DNA of 64,000 bases from Centrapalus pauciflorus (Eukaryota > Streptophyta > Magnoliopsida > Asterales > Asteraceae), in assembly GCA_020465985.1 (NCBI GenBank), contig JAANYP010000760.1, positions 186,001-250,000 of the forward strand, given 5' to 3'. Made by a program: the position numbers and the translations under genes. Under the pieces are notes generated by a model that made no database searches, was not told the DNA's origin, and was given only the letters and a program-made list of their open reading frames with translations. Shown one piece after another: positions 35,640 through 47,550 of this stretch. The number at the start of each line of letters is the position of its first letter. Positions within the stretch are counted from its first letter, which is position 1.

Positions 35640-36012
35640 GAGGGTGTTTGGATTTGCGTTTAAACAAAAGTTGTAGCGTTTTGGAAACTAATAATCAGAT
35701 AATAGTTGTAACCAAAAGTATCGTTGGAAATGTAGTGTTTGGTTTAGCTTCTGCTGTTTGCTATTATAATTATCAAATAATCAGTTTTTAAAGTGTTTGG
35801 ATTTGCGTTTTAACTTGTAAAATGACCAAATAATCACTTATTAAGCAAATAAGCTACATTTTTTAACTTATGAAAAAATGTGGTAGGACTAACGCTAAAC
35901 GCAAATAATCACTTATTAACGTATGCAATCCAAACACTTTAAATCAATTATTTGCGTTATTGTAACGTAATAAGCTAATAATCCCGTTTAAAACGCAAAA
36001 CCAAACATCCTC
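35640..36012. mobile_element. Tourist-like MITE (TSD TTA)
   Basis: The 373-bp element starts GAGGGTGTTTGGATTTGCGT and ends AACGCAAAACCAAACATCCTC. TTA lies at 35637-35639 and 36013-36015. A second internal copy of the terminal motif (AAGTGTTTGGATTTGCGTTT, about 35790) and its complement (about 35925) point to a nested or internally duplicated structure. Confidence 0.85.
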
Positions 36013-38739
36013 TTAAACCGAAACTAACAAAGACTGAAAATGATTTTTACTGCAATGAAAACATAGGAAAATTAGAAAGATAGAAACCAACAAAAAATTA
36101 TAATGGGGATTTAATAGTTCTTTATAACATTAGAAAAACTACCAAAAAAAATGAAGGACAATTGTACCAGTTACTAAACTATGTTTGGTTAGGAGCTCGT
36201 TGCGATTTATTAGATATTCAATTTTTTTAATCTATAAATTGTGTTTGTATTAATTAACCTAGGACCTTATTTTAGTGGCGGATCCAAAAATTTTTTATAA
36301 GGATTGGAATTTATCATGTTACGATAGTATGAGTGTTTGTGGTTTTACAAAAAAATTTCACACCTTAAAAGTTTGAGTTGGTTCATCTTGATTGAATAAT
36401 AAAATAAATACGTAAATGCTACAACTTCATTAAGTGTTACAAACTAAAAGAAATTAAATTTTACAGCTGTCTACTGAGTTTTTATCTTTTGAAAACGAGT
36501 TATTAGTAATTATATTATTGTCTGAAACACTGACAAATAATTGTTTCTCTATGGTGCAAATAAATGAAGGCTCAATATACTTTTAAATTATTTGTTAAAT
36601 GGGTAACAAACTATTAGTTTTTGGTATTTTTTTTAGATTTTGTAACAATTTTTTATATATGTAAAATTTATAAAATTAACAAGGATATCGGGGTCGAATT
36701 TCAAAAATCATAGAGGTCGAAAATTTTTCAATTATATATTTAACACGTAAAATAAAAAAGTTATCGGGTCGTTTGAACCCACCTAATCCGATTGCATCCG
36801 CCCCTATTTATATTAAAACTATAAGCTACTTCAAGTAGCTTTTTAACGTGGTTTGAAATTACAAAAAATAAATAATAAAAATAACATTGATTAATTATGT
36901 TTTTAAACAAGTTCGTTTATTTATATATACTTACAGCTACACCACTTTACCAAATGTATCAATTTTTTTTTGAACAGCTAACAAACATATCACTTAATAA
37001 AATTTTCATCTACCAACTACTAGTTAGTTTTACCAAACTGACTCATATAAACAAACATTTAAATTTTTTTGACTAGTTTACAAACCAAACAATATTTTAT
37101 AAATTCAAATTCTATTAAATATTTCAAAATACAAATTTTTGAGAGATTTTAAAAATCTTTTGTTAAATTACAAGTCACATAGTCACATGAAAAAAGGGCT
37201 CCTAGCTTGTGGTCAAAGTGGAGACCAATTGGTAGTCGTCCTTCCCAAGGTGTGTGACTCTCAAAGTCTCAATGCACAAGAAAGATCGTATTCACATTTA
37301 ATCAATCACCAACAACTTTTTCCATTCACACAAAAAATAACATCTACTTATGTGTTCAAGCTTCGAACCTCGTTACTTATCTATTTCAAGATGCATATTT
37401 GATTAGATCTAAATCGAATTTTAAGCTCAACTTCTTTAAAAGAAATGTGCTGACCTGAATATCGTCCATCGAAGATTTTCTTGAAAATAATATAATTAAA
37501 GATAAAAACCCTCGGGATCGTTGAGATATATGTTAAAATGAAGCATGTTGAGGGTATTTTTTTTTTATATTTCAAGTAATGTTTCAATCTATAATATTTA
37601 GGCTGGACTAATATCATGGTACTGCTAGACCAAAGGTCCATTGGTGAAGCATGTAAATGCATGTTATAGCTTATATCCAACAAATGCTATTAGATGAGAT
37701 GCATCATATTTCGACTAGGCTTTTAAATCTTTTTTATGCCAATATATATTAAACTTCTCTCTAGCCAAAGCCGAAATCAAGCATGATGGAACCTTAACTC
37801 TAAATTTAGTGACCCATACATACTTGATTATATAATGGTAACAAAAAATTATGCATCCGATCAAATGAAAAATGATACTAAAGTATCAATATAAAAAAAA
37901 TGTAAATAATAAGAATAACTTACATAGAAGAGAAATTTATGTCTTAAACTAACTTGAATTCTGTCAAAATCAATCTTTAATTATGTTCCAATCACCATAA
38001 ATAATTGTTAGCTAATTTGATATTAGTAAAATAATTAGTTATTACATAGACACATTAACTATATGTTAATATGTCTTTTTTTTTCATACAGCTTTTGCCC
38101 AGTCAACAATATTGAGCTCTACTTGCAAAACATATGAAAAACAAAAAGGGTGATAAATACATGTAACATATATATTGTCAAGAGTTATATATTAAAAGAG
38201 ATGTGTTGTATCGATCCAACCGGGTCAATCTTATGATGTTTATAAATTACGAAAATGTTTCATGATGATTGTAAAAATTTAATAACAACTTAAATATGAT
38301 GTTTTGATATTGACGATAGAGTATATTTAGCAGTAGTATTAGTTGCAAATCGATCCAACCGGGTCAATCTTTGTTTAAGTCATCATTCATTTCTATTATT
38401 TCAAATAAATTGAATCCCATGAGAAGACGGAGAGTTTGAGGTGTAGGTGACGGACATACAACATAATAAATTTTTGTAATTCAAGATGGAGAGAGTCTAA
38501 GGTCTAGGTGGGATTTTGTAACTCAAGCAAACAAATAATGAAAATATATTCTTTTTGGTGTGTTGAAATTCAACTCACCTAGATAATCGGATAGAAAAAT
38601 GGGAGGCATAAAACTGTTAAACTCTTTACTCTTTAGGTACTTGAACTTTTAATTTTACTTTTTTACTCTTTAGGTACTTGAACTTTTAATTTCGAAAGTA
38701 AAACTCTTAAAAGCACTTTTATATTTGTTCGTGTAAGTC
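36013..38739. other. AT-rich stretch with minor repeats, no supported gene
   Basis: A T-run plus GAACAGCT at about 36965-36982 resembles the LINE/SINE 3' tail. A possible but weak tRNA-like SINE trace lies at 37185-37270 (AGCTTGTGGTCAAAGTGG). CGATCCAACCGGGTCAATCT occurs twice (38213, 38350). A 36-bp unit containing CTTTAGGTACTTGAACTTTT is tandemly duplicated at 38620-38695. No coding exon is recognised. Confidence 0.45.
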
Positions 38740-39180
38740 CATCTCCACTTTAATTGTGCATTGCACCCACTGGCCTCTTTCTAATCTTAGAAAGGAGAGC
38801 AGCCCATGGTCCGTCTAACAGTCCCTTGCCATGAGTCCTAGTTCCTTTCTTGTTTTGGACCATGGAATGGCTCTATCTGCAAAAAGGTGGGAGACCAAGG
38901 CTGGAAGCAGACATGATCTCCATTTGTTGGCAGGTACCAAGCGTATGTGCACATTGGTGTGCAGCCATTAGCGAGCAGGACTGAAAAAGGGAACTGACAA
39001 ATGTACACCGCCTAGCCAATAAGGTTCCCTTGCTCTAATACCTATCACAACTCTCGGATAGGTATAAAAGTTTCTCTCCTTTCAAGAAAAGAAGATAATA
39101 CTCATTTCTCAGCAATTGATCCTTTTCATGTATGCTAATTTAAGCATCAGAGTGACAATGCGGGGGGATCTAACCATTTA
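38740..39180 (+). mobile_element. LTR-like retrotransposon remnant
   Basis: The sequence is of mixed composition with a TATA-like GGTATAAAAG at 39060. About 90 bp later it has TAATTTAAGCATCAGAGTG followed by GCGGGGGGATC, resembling the conserved end region of some plant Gypsy LTRs (a TTAAGCATCGGAGTG-type motif). No paired LTR or protein was found. Confidence 0.4.
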
Positions 39181-39289
39181 TTCATCTTGTTTCTTCATAA
39201 TCCAGGTGCTTAAGAACTATCAGAACCTCCATTGCTTAAACTCAAGACACATTGCTTATTCCACACAAACAATGTTCATAATGAGTTTG

Positions 39290-39890
39290 AGCTTTTAGCC
39301 AAACAAAATTACTTTTAAACTACTAAAAACTCCAGCTTCCAAAGTTCAAACTACTAAAAGATCCAACTCACAGTTGCTGCTCAAAGCTACAACTAGTTGT
39401 GTCGAACATACCTTTTAAGTAGCTTCTCATGGAAGAGTTTATGATAGCTTTCATTTACTAATCAAAAGCTCAAGTATGTATCAACCAAACAGAGCTTGTA
39501 AGTTTGATTTTTCATTATTAAAAGTTAAGTTCCTAAATGTTTCTTGCCAAACAGTCGTAAAGAGATAAATTGGGCTTGATCTTTCAAAAAGCAAAAGTTA
39601 AAGCTCACAAAAGCTCATTGTCAAACACATCTGAAGTAGCTTTTGAAATGAGCTTGACCTTTTTGTTGAATAAAATTATTATTCTACCCTCCAAATCCAT
39701 TATAAACTACTAACTTTTAAATAATATTAATGTTTTTATGCTATTAATACTAAAAGCTACAAATATCGTTAGTTTGCTACTTTTGCCAAACACAATTGTA
39801 AAAACTAGAAGTTGCTACACACAAAGCCTCCAACTACTAAAAGTTTCGGCTCGAAGCTACAATTAATTGGGTCAAAAATACCTTTAATAG
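39290..39890. mobile_element. AGCTTTTAAAAGCT-rich MITE remnant(s)
   Basis: Repeated words AAACTACTAAAAACTCCAGC, AGCTACAACTAGTTGTGTCG and AGCTACAATTAATTGGGTC mark relatives of the element at 5459-5874. The two halves appear to be diverged copies or arms. Ends not defined. Confidence 0.45.
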
Positions 39891-40049
39891 GATTTGAATG
39901 AATTGAAGGAATTAAATTTTTTATAGTGTGTTTGAATTCTTGATTTAAAAAAATAATAAATGACATCTTATTGACTTTCCGTCAAATTCTATGGATTAAA
40001 ATGAAGTAACCATTCCTAACTATTTATAGTGAAATTAAGATTTCATTAA

Positions 40050-40284
40050 GGCCTTGTTTGTTTTTTGTTAGAAGATCTTCGAACCTCTTATGTCTGCCCT
40101 CGAAGACGCGGGAAGATGTTTTATATGAAAGTGTGTTTGTTTTTTCTCTGTCTTCCCGCGTCTGCGAACGTCTTCCCGCGTCTGCTGACGTCTGCTGACC
40201 TTTAGTCCATCTCTTCTGACCTCAGATTTCTACAGCTAAGTCTGCAGACCGCAGACATCAACCTCTTAAAAAACAAACAACCTC
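40050..40284. mobile_element. Tourist-like MITE (TSD TAA)
   Basis: The left end GGCCTTGTTTGTTTTTTG and the right end AAAAAACAAACAACCTC are inverted. TAA lies at 40047-40049 and 40285-40287. The interior repeats GTCTTCCCGCGTCTGC-type words (40150-40200). Confidence 0.8.
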
Positions 40285-40314
40285 TAAGAGACCATAGTAT
40301 CATACATTTGAACA

Positions 40315-40602
40315 TAGGGGTGAGCTCGGTACCGGACCGAACCGAACCGGTACCGATCCCGAAAATACCGAAACCGAATTATTAGTTTTGAAAGAACCGA
40401 ATACCGAACCGAATATTTTATACGGTGCCGGTTCGGTCCCGAATACCGAATTTTAGCTAATTTAAAAACCGAATACCGAACCGAGAGTACCGAATACCGA
40501 ATTTTAGCTAATTTAAAAACCGAATACCGAACCGAATATATTAATTCGGTACCGGTCGGTACCGGTTCGGGTTCGGGAAATGGTACCCGTCACTCACCCC
40601 TA
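40315..40602. mobile_element. hAT-type MITE with exact 8-bp TSD
   Basis: The 288-bp element starts TAGGGGTGAGCTCGGTACCG and ends GTACCCGTCACTCACCCCTA. It is flanked by exact TTTGAACA at 40307-40314 and 40603-40610. The terminal TAGGGGTG and 8-bp duplication are hAT hallmarks. The inside is a set of CCGAATACCGAACCG words, with one unit of about 70 bp repeated (40440-40530). Confidence 0.92.
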
Positions 40603-41809
40603 TTTGAACAAGTAAACAAACAACCTTTTAGTCTTTACACCGTTTTAGTGGTGTTTGTGGCATCATATAAATTTAAGTATTTGGACCGTTCTCTCATATG
40701 TAATGCCAATAAATCAATTTTTTGTGATGACAAAAATCCAAGTCCATATATAATAAAGTCAGTGGTCAACTAGAAGACGACTTGGTGTATATACAACTTA
40801 CTTCTCTTTTACGCGAAAAGATTGAATTGTCGTAATACACAAACCACAAATAAAATCTCTCACCTTTACATTGACTATTTAATAAGGGAGGTGGTTTATA
40901 CGCAACACATTTTTGTCATACAAAATAAATTTATTTAAAATGACAAATTCGTCCTTATTTTTTAGAGGTACCAGACAAATATGATAAAATATGATTAGGG
41001 ATAAAATAGTCAATTAAATTAAAGTTGTCGTGTATAGTAAAAATATATTGTGTTTAAGTCACCTCACACATGCAACATTTAAAAAAAAATTCCAATTCTG
41101 CAATATTTGATGACTTGTCAGGTAAACCAGTGTTCAAAACCTACCTCCAATTTTTGTGCCATACATCATACATTTTAAATAGTAGCAAAGAGTGCCAAAC
41201 CCAGGATATTCGGTTGCTGGTGACATAAATGTGATTAGTGTTTTCGAATTTATATTGTCATTAATTAGATTTGTTGAATCAGGTTAACAACCAATAATAT
41301 TAACTGAAATTCATAAATTTTGGGATTCAATAAGAATAATGATATTGAGTTTGGTAGAATTAATCAAAATCATAAGGTATTTAATTCTGGGCCTTATATT
41401 ATTACTTCAATATTTTTTTTATTTTTTATATTAAATTATAAATAATTATACTACGAATTTATTTATTTGATCGAAAGTTACAGAAATTTTTTGATTATAT
41501 TATTCTAATATTTAAAAGCACGGTTGCACGTTAAAAAAACCATCGGTTGCACATATAAAAAATCATAAAAAATCACATTACAAAACAAAGTTATTGACAG
41601 AAGGAGGCGTGGGTCTGCCACCGAATAGCAATCGAATTAAAAAACTTACAAACACCGACCACTAAACGAGTAACCCGTCTTATTCAAAATAAGTAATTTT
41701 ACATTAATTTTTGCATCATCGATCAATAAAGAAAAGTGGAAGTTAGCAATTAACACGAAGCATCCAAAATAAGGGGTCATGATCGGTTGATATAGAGGAT
41801 GATGACTCG

Positions 41810-44800
41810 ATGAATGAGAAGACAATTACCATTTGTGTTCTAAATTCATTATTCATGACGATTCTACCCCTTGTAGTACTCCTCGTCTTTCTTTCTTTAC
41901 CATCGAAATCTTTATCAGCACAAACTCGGATCAAGGCCGGTTACTGGTACACCGGTAACCAAACTCCGGTAGCCTACATAAACTCGGCTCTTTTCACTCA
42001 CCTTTTATGCGCTTTTGCTTTCATCGATAATTCGACACACGAGCTCGTCTTGAGAGACTCGGATGAGAGATATGTATCGAATTTCGTATCCACAGTCAAG
42101 CGAACCAACCCAACGGTCATACCACTTCTCTCAATATGGACACAAAATGGGTACCCTGGAGACACTGAGAATTCGTCTGTCTTTTTAACGATCGCTGAGA
42201 AACCTGCGTATCGAAAGAGTTTGATTGAATCTTCGATAAAAATGGCCAGGCTTTACGGGTTTGAAGGACTTGATATTCGCGTCGCTGCTTTACTGAGTAC
42301 AAAGGGAAATATGAGCAACGTAGACAGTTTATTCAATGAGTGGCGGGTCGCTGTAGATTCAGAGTTGAGAGAAAGAAGCAAAAATCAACAGAAATTGATC
42401 TTGACAATGGCTGGCCATTACTTGCCAGAACTTAACTCAGTTAGTTACCCGATTGACTCGGTAACCAGAAACTTCGACTGGGTGCATGTTAGATCGTACG
42501 ACTATCATACCTCTTCGACATACAATTTCACGGCTGCCCACACCGCCCTATACGATCCATCTAGCCGGTTCAATACGGATTATGGAATAAACGAATGGAT
42601 CAAAAAAGGATTACCGCCTAGCAAACTCGTGCTGGGCTTAGCATACCACGGCTATGCCTGGACGCTTGCGGACCCTAACGATAAAGGCTTTGGTGCACAA
42701 GCTCTCGGGGTGCCTGTTGCCATTACAAGAGACGGGTCGATGAGTTATATGTATATCAAGAATTACCTGAAACCTTACGGGGTTAAGCCTGTGTACAACT
42801 CGACATACGTGATAAATTACTGCGCTGTTGGTTCGGTTTGGATTGGGTTCGATGATGAGAAAACAATCAGAACTAAAGTCGCTTATGCGAAAAAGAAGGG
42901 GCTTCTTGGTTATAATGTATGGCAGGTCCCTAATGACTACAACTGGGAACTCTCGAAGGCCGCTGGTAATACAAAGTTATCGTTTCTTTTTCACTATGAC
43001 GACGCTGTACACATAAAAAGTATTTTGGGAATTGAACGAATGTAACGTTAATAAATTTTGCAGCCGAAGAGGAAGAAAAACACGGCCATCAAATGCGAAT
43101 ATTGGTCATTAGTTTGTCCTCGGTTACTTCGATTTTCCTTCTACTAGGCTGCATAATCTGTTACCTGAGGAAAAAGATCATATCAAAAGGTAGAAGAACT
43201 TCTTACATTCTATATTTTAACTTCACTGTTAGCAATTTCCAACATTCCTAGAAAAACATTCAAAAAATCCACTTTTGAGAAGGTTTTACATTCTAGCATC
43301 ATCTTAACTGTAACTAAATTAAGATTTATATGCATCAAAATGTAACATACTTTTAGTTAATTTCTAAACTAGATCATTCAATATGAGTTTGAAAGTAAGA
43401 TCCCCAAATAATTAAGCTTTGAAAGAAGGTGTGTTTTGTGTTACATTTTGCCATTTTGGTACCATTTTTCTTCTTTAAAGAATCTTAAGTTAAGTCTCAA
43501 CTATTAGCAATGAAGCGAATCTTTAGGTTGTTACAATGAGGATAATATTTTACATTTGTTTTATTAGTGAAACAGGTGATGAATAAAGGCAAATCATCAT
43601 ATCACAACCAGCAGATACTTAGCTTTGCTGACATATGGGAAGCCACAAACCACTTCTTGGAAGAAAATAAGCTTGGCGAGGGTGGTTATGGACCAGTTTA
43701 TAAGGTATTTCCTTTCTTTTAATTGAACAATCAACTATCCGCAAAAAGTGCTCTTTTATGTAGTGTATATTGAGCATAATTTAGGGGTGACATTTTGAGC
43801 CTGTTCAAGCAAACGGGTTGACGACCAAAAATCAAAAATTTTATATAATTTTGAACATTTTTTCAAAGAACAATATTTTTAATACGTCGTTTTATAAATT
43901 TTCATTTTTTTAAAAAAACTTATATTCTATCTTAGTTTTTTACAATGAGTCCATTTTATTGTTCGGCCCGTTGGGTCAAGATTGCCACCCAGGATAAGAT
44001 AATAAAACCCACCGGTAGAATAACATAGTTTCGGTATGTTGATATGACTAACCTTAGTATTTATACTTGTCGTTTCACCAGGGAAAATTATCAAATGGAC
44101 AAGAGATAGCAGTAAAAAGACTTTCACAGGGATCTAAACAAGGACTCGAGGAGTTCAAGAACGAGGTTACATTTGCAACGAAACTACAACACGTCAATCT
44201 AGTCAGACTCTTGGGGTTGTGCACTGAAAGGGAAGAAAAGATGTTGATTTATGAATACATGCCGAATAAAAGCTTAGATATCTACTTATTTGGTGAGCAA
44301 AATTTTATCAACCAAATTATAAATTGGATTACATGAACCCCATCTTGAATTGTTTCTACTTTAATTTCAATAATGAGTTATAATGATGTAAAATTACTTG
44401 TGTAGATCCAAGTAGGAGGTCAATGTTGAAGTGGGAGAAATGGGTTGATATAATTGAAGGGGTAATCCAAGGCCTTCTCTATCTTCAAGAGTACTCCAGA
44501 TTAACAATTGTTCACAGAGACTTGAAAGCAAGCAACATTTTACTTGATGCTGCGATGAAGCCTAAAATATCAGATTTTGGGATAGCAAAAAGCTTTCCGA
44601 ACAATGAAAACGAAGCAAGTACTGACCGGATTGTAGGAACCTAGTAAGTTTGCTTAATTAAAACTAGTACTCCTCTCCAAGAAGAAAAAGAGTAGGGCTC
44701 GTTTGTTTTTTAAGTGATTAGACGTCTAATGTCTTATTACATCTCTTTAATAAAGAGATGATGTTAAATTTCTACTGATCAAATTAGATATTAGAGACAA

Positions 44801-45552
44801 TTAAGATATTAGACATTAAATCAAACAAGGCCTAAACTATGCAACTAAGTGCACATAATTTTTAATTTTAGAATGTAATATTTTCCAAGATTATATACAT
44901 GATTCTTCCAAAACTTTGTGCATTGCAGTGGATATGTTCCTCCGGAGTACATAAAACAAGGTGTATACTCCAGAAAATATGATGTTTATAGCTTTGGGGT
45001 TCTCCTGCTGCAAATCATAAGTGGGAAGAAGAACTACAACGTCTACGGACTACATCAAAACCTAAATCTCCTCGAATATGTAAGTTACTTCAATCCACAG
45101 TTAAGTGGTTGTTTACTTCTTAACAGAATCATTAAGAGACTCGTTCAAAGGTTAAACCACCTCTTAATGATTTCATTCAGCACTAAACAAACAAGGGCTA
45201 AGTCTCCTTTGAAGAAAAATGTTTTGATTCTTACAATGAACAATTTCAGGCATATGTTCTGTGGAAAGATGGTAGAGGCATGGAGTTCATTGATCCTTCG
45301 TTGGATGATGCATCTTCAAGATATAAACTAATGAGATGCATGCAGGTTGCCTTGTTATGTGTTGAAGAAAAATGGGAACAAAGGCCATCGATGTTAGAAG
45401 TTTCAGCCATGTTAAAGAACGAATATGAGAGTGTACCGATGCCTAGAAAACCTGCTTTCTCAACAAATAAATACGACGAAACAAAGAAAAATAGATCGCA
45501 AGAAGTCTACTCGGTTGATATTGCTACCATTTCCCAACTTTTACCGCGTTGA
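41810..45552 (+). CDS. CHRK1: GH18 (class V chitinase-like) receptor kinase, seven exons
   Basis: Exons are 41810-42965, 43064-43189, 43568-43704, 44082-44292, 44406-44643, 44929-45079 and 45250-45552; all borders are GT-AG and the frame closes at 773 aa. A signal peptide (about 1-37) precedes a GH18 domain (about 39-386; IKAGYWYTGN, LLCAFAFID, WVHVRSYDYH, LVLGLAYHGYAW, GYNVWQVPND). The catalytic DxxDxDxE box reads EGLDIRVA: acidic residues survive at 152 and 155, but Arg157 and Ala159 replace the last Asp and the catalytic Glu, so no chitinase activity is expected. One membrane helix (about 397-420) is followed by a full Ser/Thr kinase: LGEGGYG 463-469, Lys485, Glu501, HRD 580-582, DFG 600-602, PPE 627-629. 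This is the layout of tobacco CHRK1, whose chitinase domain also lacks the catalytic Glu. Likely a plasma-membrane sensor, perhaps of chitin-like glycans; the ligand is unknown. Confidence 0.93.
44695..44832. mobile_element. 138-bp MITE in intron 5 of the GH18 receptor kinase
   Basis: The ends are GGGCTCGTTTGTTTTTTAAG on the left and ATCAAACAAGGCC on the right, with TA on each side. The interior is a hairpin of GATTAGACGTCTAATGTC and TATTAGACATTAAATC type. It lies wholly inside the intron between 44643 and 44929. Confidence 0.7.
45105..45198. mobile_element. 94-bp Tourist-like MITE in intron 6 of the GH18 receptor kinase (TSD TAA)
   Basis: It starts GTGGTTGTTTACTTCTTAAC and ends CACTAAACAAACAAGGGC. 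TAA lies at 45102-45104 and 45199-45201. It is the same family as the MITE at 11539-11635. The insertion begins only 25 bp after the exon 6 donor site. Confidence 0.82.
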
Positions 45553-45853
45553 GTTGTACATAAACTGAGCATATAATCCTCATTATTCTTTCATTTTATT
45601 GTTCCCATTTGACCGTTTTGGGGACTGCAGCAAAGGTTCGCATGAGTATTTAAGTCGTGCTAATGATATTTCCACATTAGCACGGCTTAATTCCAACACT
45701 AGAAAATTAAGCTTTCTTTCGAAGCATTCAGTCCAGAAATCAGGAAATATAAAAAGTTACAATGCTTTCTATATCCACCGTTAGAATATCGAAAATTATT
45801 TAAAAGCTAGAGAGTTTGAGGTAAGGCAGGATTTTTTTTTATTATACAAAATA

Positions 45854-46158
45854 GGGTTTATTATGAAAAAAAAACCAACATGTTTTCATTTTTTTACGTT
45901 TTCGTCCCTCCATGTTATTTTTTTCCATTAAAAGCCTCAAGTTATTTTTTTTTATTGGTTTAGTGAGATTTGGACATTAGACCCCGGTTATAATTTGTGA
46001 ACAGGGTTTTAAAAATCTGAAAAACCGGTATCTAATGTTAAAATTTCACTAAACCAATAAGAAAAGAATAAATTGGGGACTTTTATGGGAAAAAATAACA
46101 TGGAGAGACGAAAACGCAAAAAACATGAAAACATGTTGATTTTTTTCATAATAAACCC
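45854..46158. mobile_element. Hairpin MITE (GGGTTTATTATGA family)
   Basis: The 305-bp inverted repeat runs from GGGTTTATTATGAAAAAAAA to CATAATAAACCC. The flanks TACAAAATA and AATAAAATA agree at 7 of 9 positions, consistent with an aged 9-bp duplication. It lies in the 3' flank of the GH18 receptor kinase gene. Confidence 0.82.
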
Positions 46159-46543
46159 AATAAAATACAACATAATAGTAACTAAAAAACAATTAATTGT
46201 GATAAATTCTTTTTTTGGTGTGATGAGATTTAATTTCACATACATAATCAGGAATTGAAATAAAAAATGTGAGGCCTAAAACAGTGAAACTCTAATTTTA
46301 GCATCTTTATCTTTACACTTTAAGTGTGGTGTCTGTGACCCCATAAATTTGACTATTTTTGTCAGCCTTGTGTCATACGTAATGCCAATAAACCAAATTT
46401 GTGATAACAAAAATCCAAATCCATAAAAAGTAAAGTCAGTGGTCAAATAGAAGATGAATTGGTACAAATACAATGCAACTTCGCTTTACGTGGAAGGACT
46501 AAATTGTCCTAAAGTATGACTATTTGATAAACGTCAACAACAC

Positions 46544-46545
<2 letters not shown>

Positions 46546-46585
<40 letters not shown>
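46546..46585. repeat. (AAT)n microsatellite
   Basis: About 13 AAT units, located in the pseudogene's upstream region. Confidence 0.95.
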
Positions 46586-46587
<2 letters not shown>

Positions 46588-46666
46588 GAGTTAACATGAA
46601 GCATCCAGAATAGGGGTCATGATCGATCAGTAGATAAAGAATGACTCACGAAAAGATCATTATCGG

Positions 46667-47550
46667 CAAGGCCGGCCCTATAGGGGGCCACGCGGGCTAC
46701 GATTCAGGGCATCAAACATCGACGGACATTCATTTTTCGGTCTGATAAGTAATATATTAAGCTTTGTTTTGTTGTTCAATATTCATATTTAAAAGCTGTA
46801 AAAGAACCAAATAAACACGAACAATATGTTCATGTTCGTTCATTTAACTTTAACCGAACAAAACAAATAAATGACTACGAACATAAATGAACACAAGATT
46901 TAATAGTCGTTAATGTTCGTTCGTTAAAGAATTGATATTGTTTGTGTTTGTTTATGTTCATTTGTTTAACTCATAAGTCATAATTGAATGTTAAACAATT
47001 GTTAAATGAATATAAATGAACGAAAGTAAATGAACATTTAAACGAAACGAACGAACATAAATTAACAATTAAACATATTAAAAAACAAACGAACATATCT
47101 TGGACAAATGAAGCTTGTGTTCATGTTTGTTTATTTAATTAAACAAACACAAATTTGCGTTCATGTACGTTTCGTCATTCGTTAAATAAAGGAACAAACA
47201 TAAACGAACTTCCCGTCAAACGGTTCGTGAATGGTTCGTTGAACGTTCGGTTCGTTTACAACTCTATTCATATATTCATAATCAACGACAAAAGTTATAC
47301 GATGAGAACAATGATATCGGAAAATATGTCAAGGGTCAGAAGAATATTAATGTCAAAATACACAAGATATGGTAGAAGAAACAACTAGAATTTTGTTACT
47401 TTTCAGTTGAATAATTTTTGTTTAATTTTCAAATCATATAACATAAGAATTGATCAAACCCTAAAATAATATATTGTATTTTTAAAATTTTTTAAGGGGC
47501 ATTATTCTTTTATTTTGCCATGGGCATGAAAATGTTCAGGACCAGTCCTG
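46667..47550. mobile_element. 0.9-kb transposon inserted near the start of the GH18 pseudogene
   Basis: The left end CAAGGCCGGCCCTATAG is imperfectly inverted at the right end (GTTCAGGACCAGTCCTG). The flanks ATTATCGG and ATTACTGA resemble the ancestral ACAATTACCATT of the intact gene at 41822. Within it, 46800-47260 is rich in GAACG/CGTTC words (TGAACGTTCGGTTCG), as in hAT-type elements, so it may be nested. No transposase. Confidence 0.6.

Noticed and set aside
37185..37270. Second SINE or tRNA
   Set aside because: The A-box-like phrase is present but the B box is poor and there is no tail or tRNA fold, so it is mentioned only as a trace.
42966..43045. Extension of the GH18 exon to a stop at 43045
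   Set aside because: A GT donor at 42966 and an AG acceptor ending at 43063 join the GH18 exon in frame to the membrane-helix exon, so the extension is intron read-through.
43575..43582. Splice acceptor CAG at 43575 for receptor exon 3
   Set aside because: It would give a stop within a few codons. The upstream acceptor ending at 43567 keeps the frame (VKQVMNKGK).
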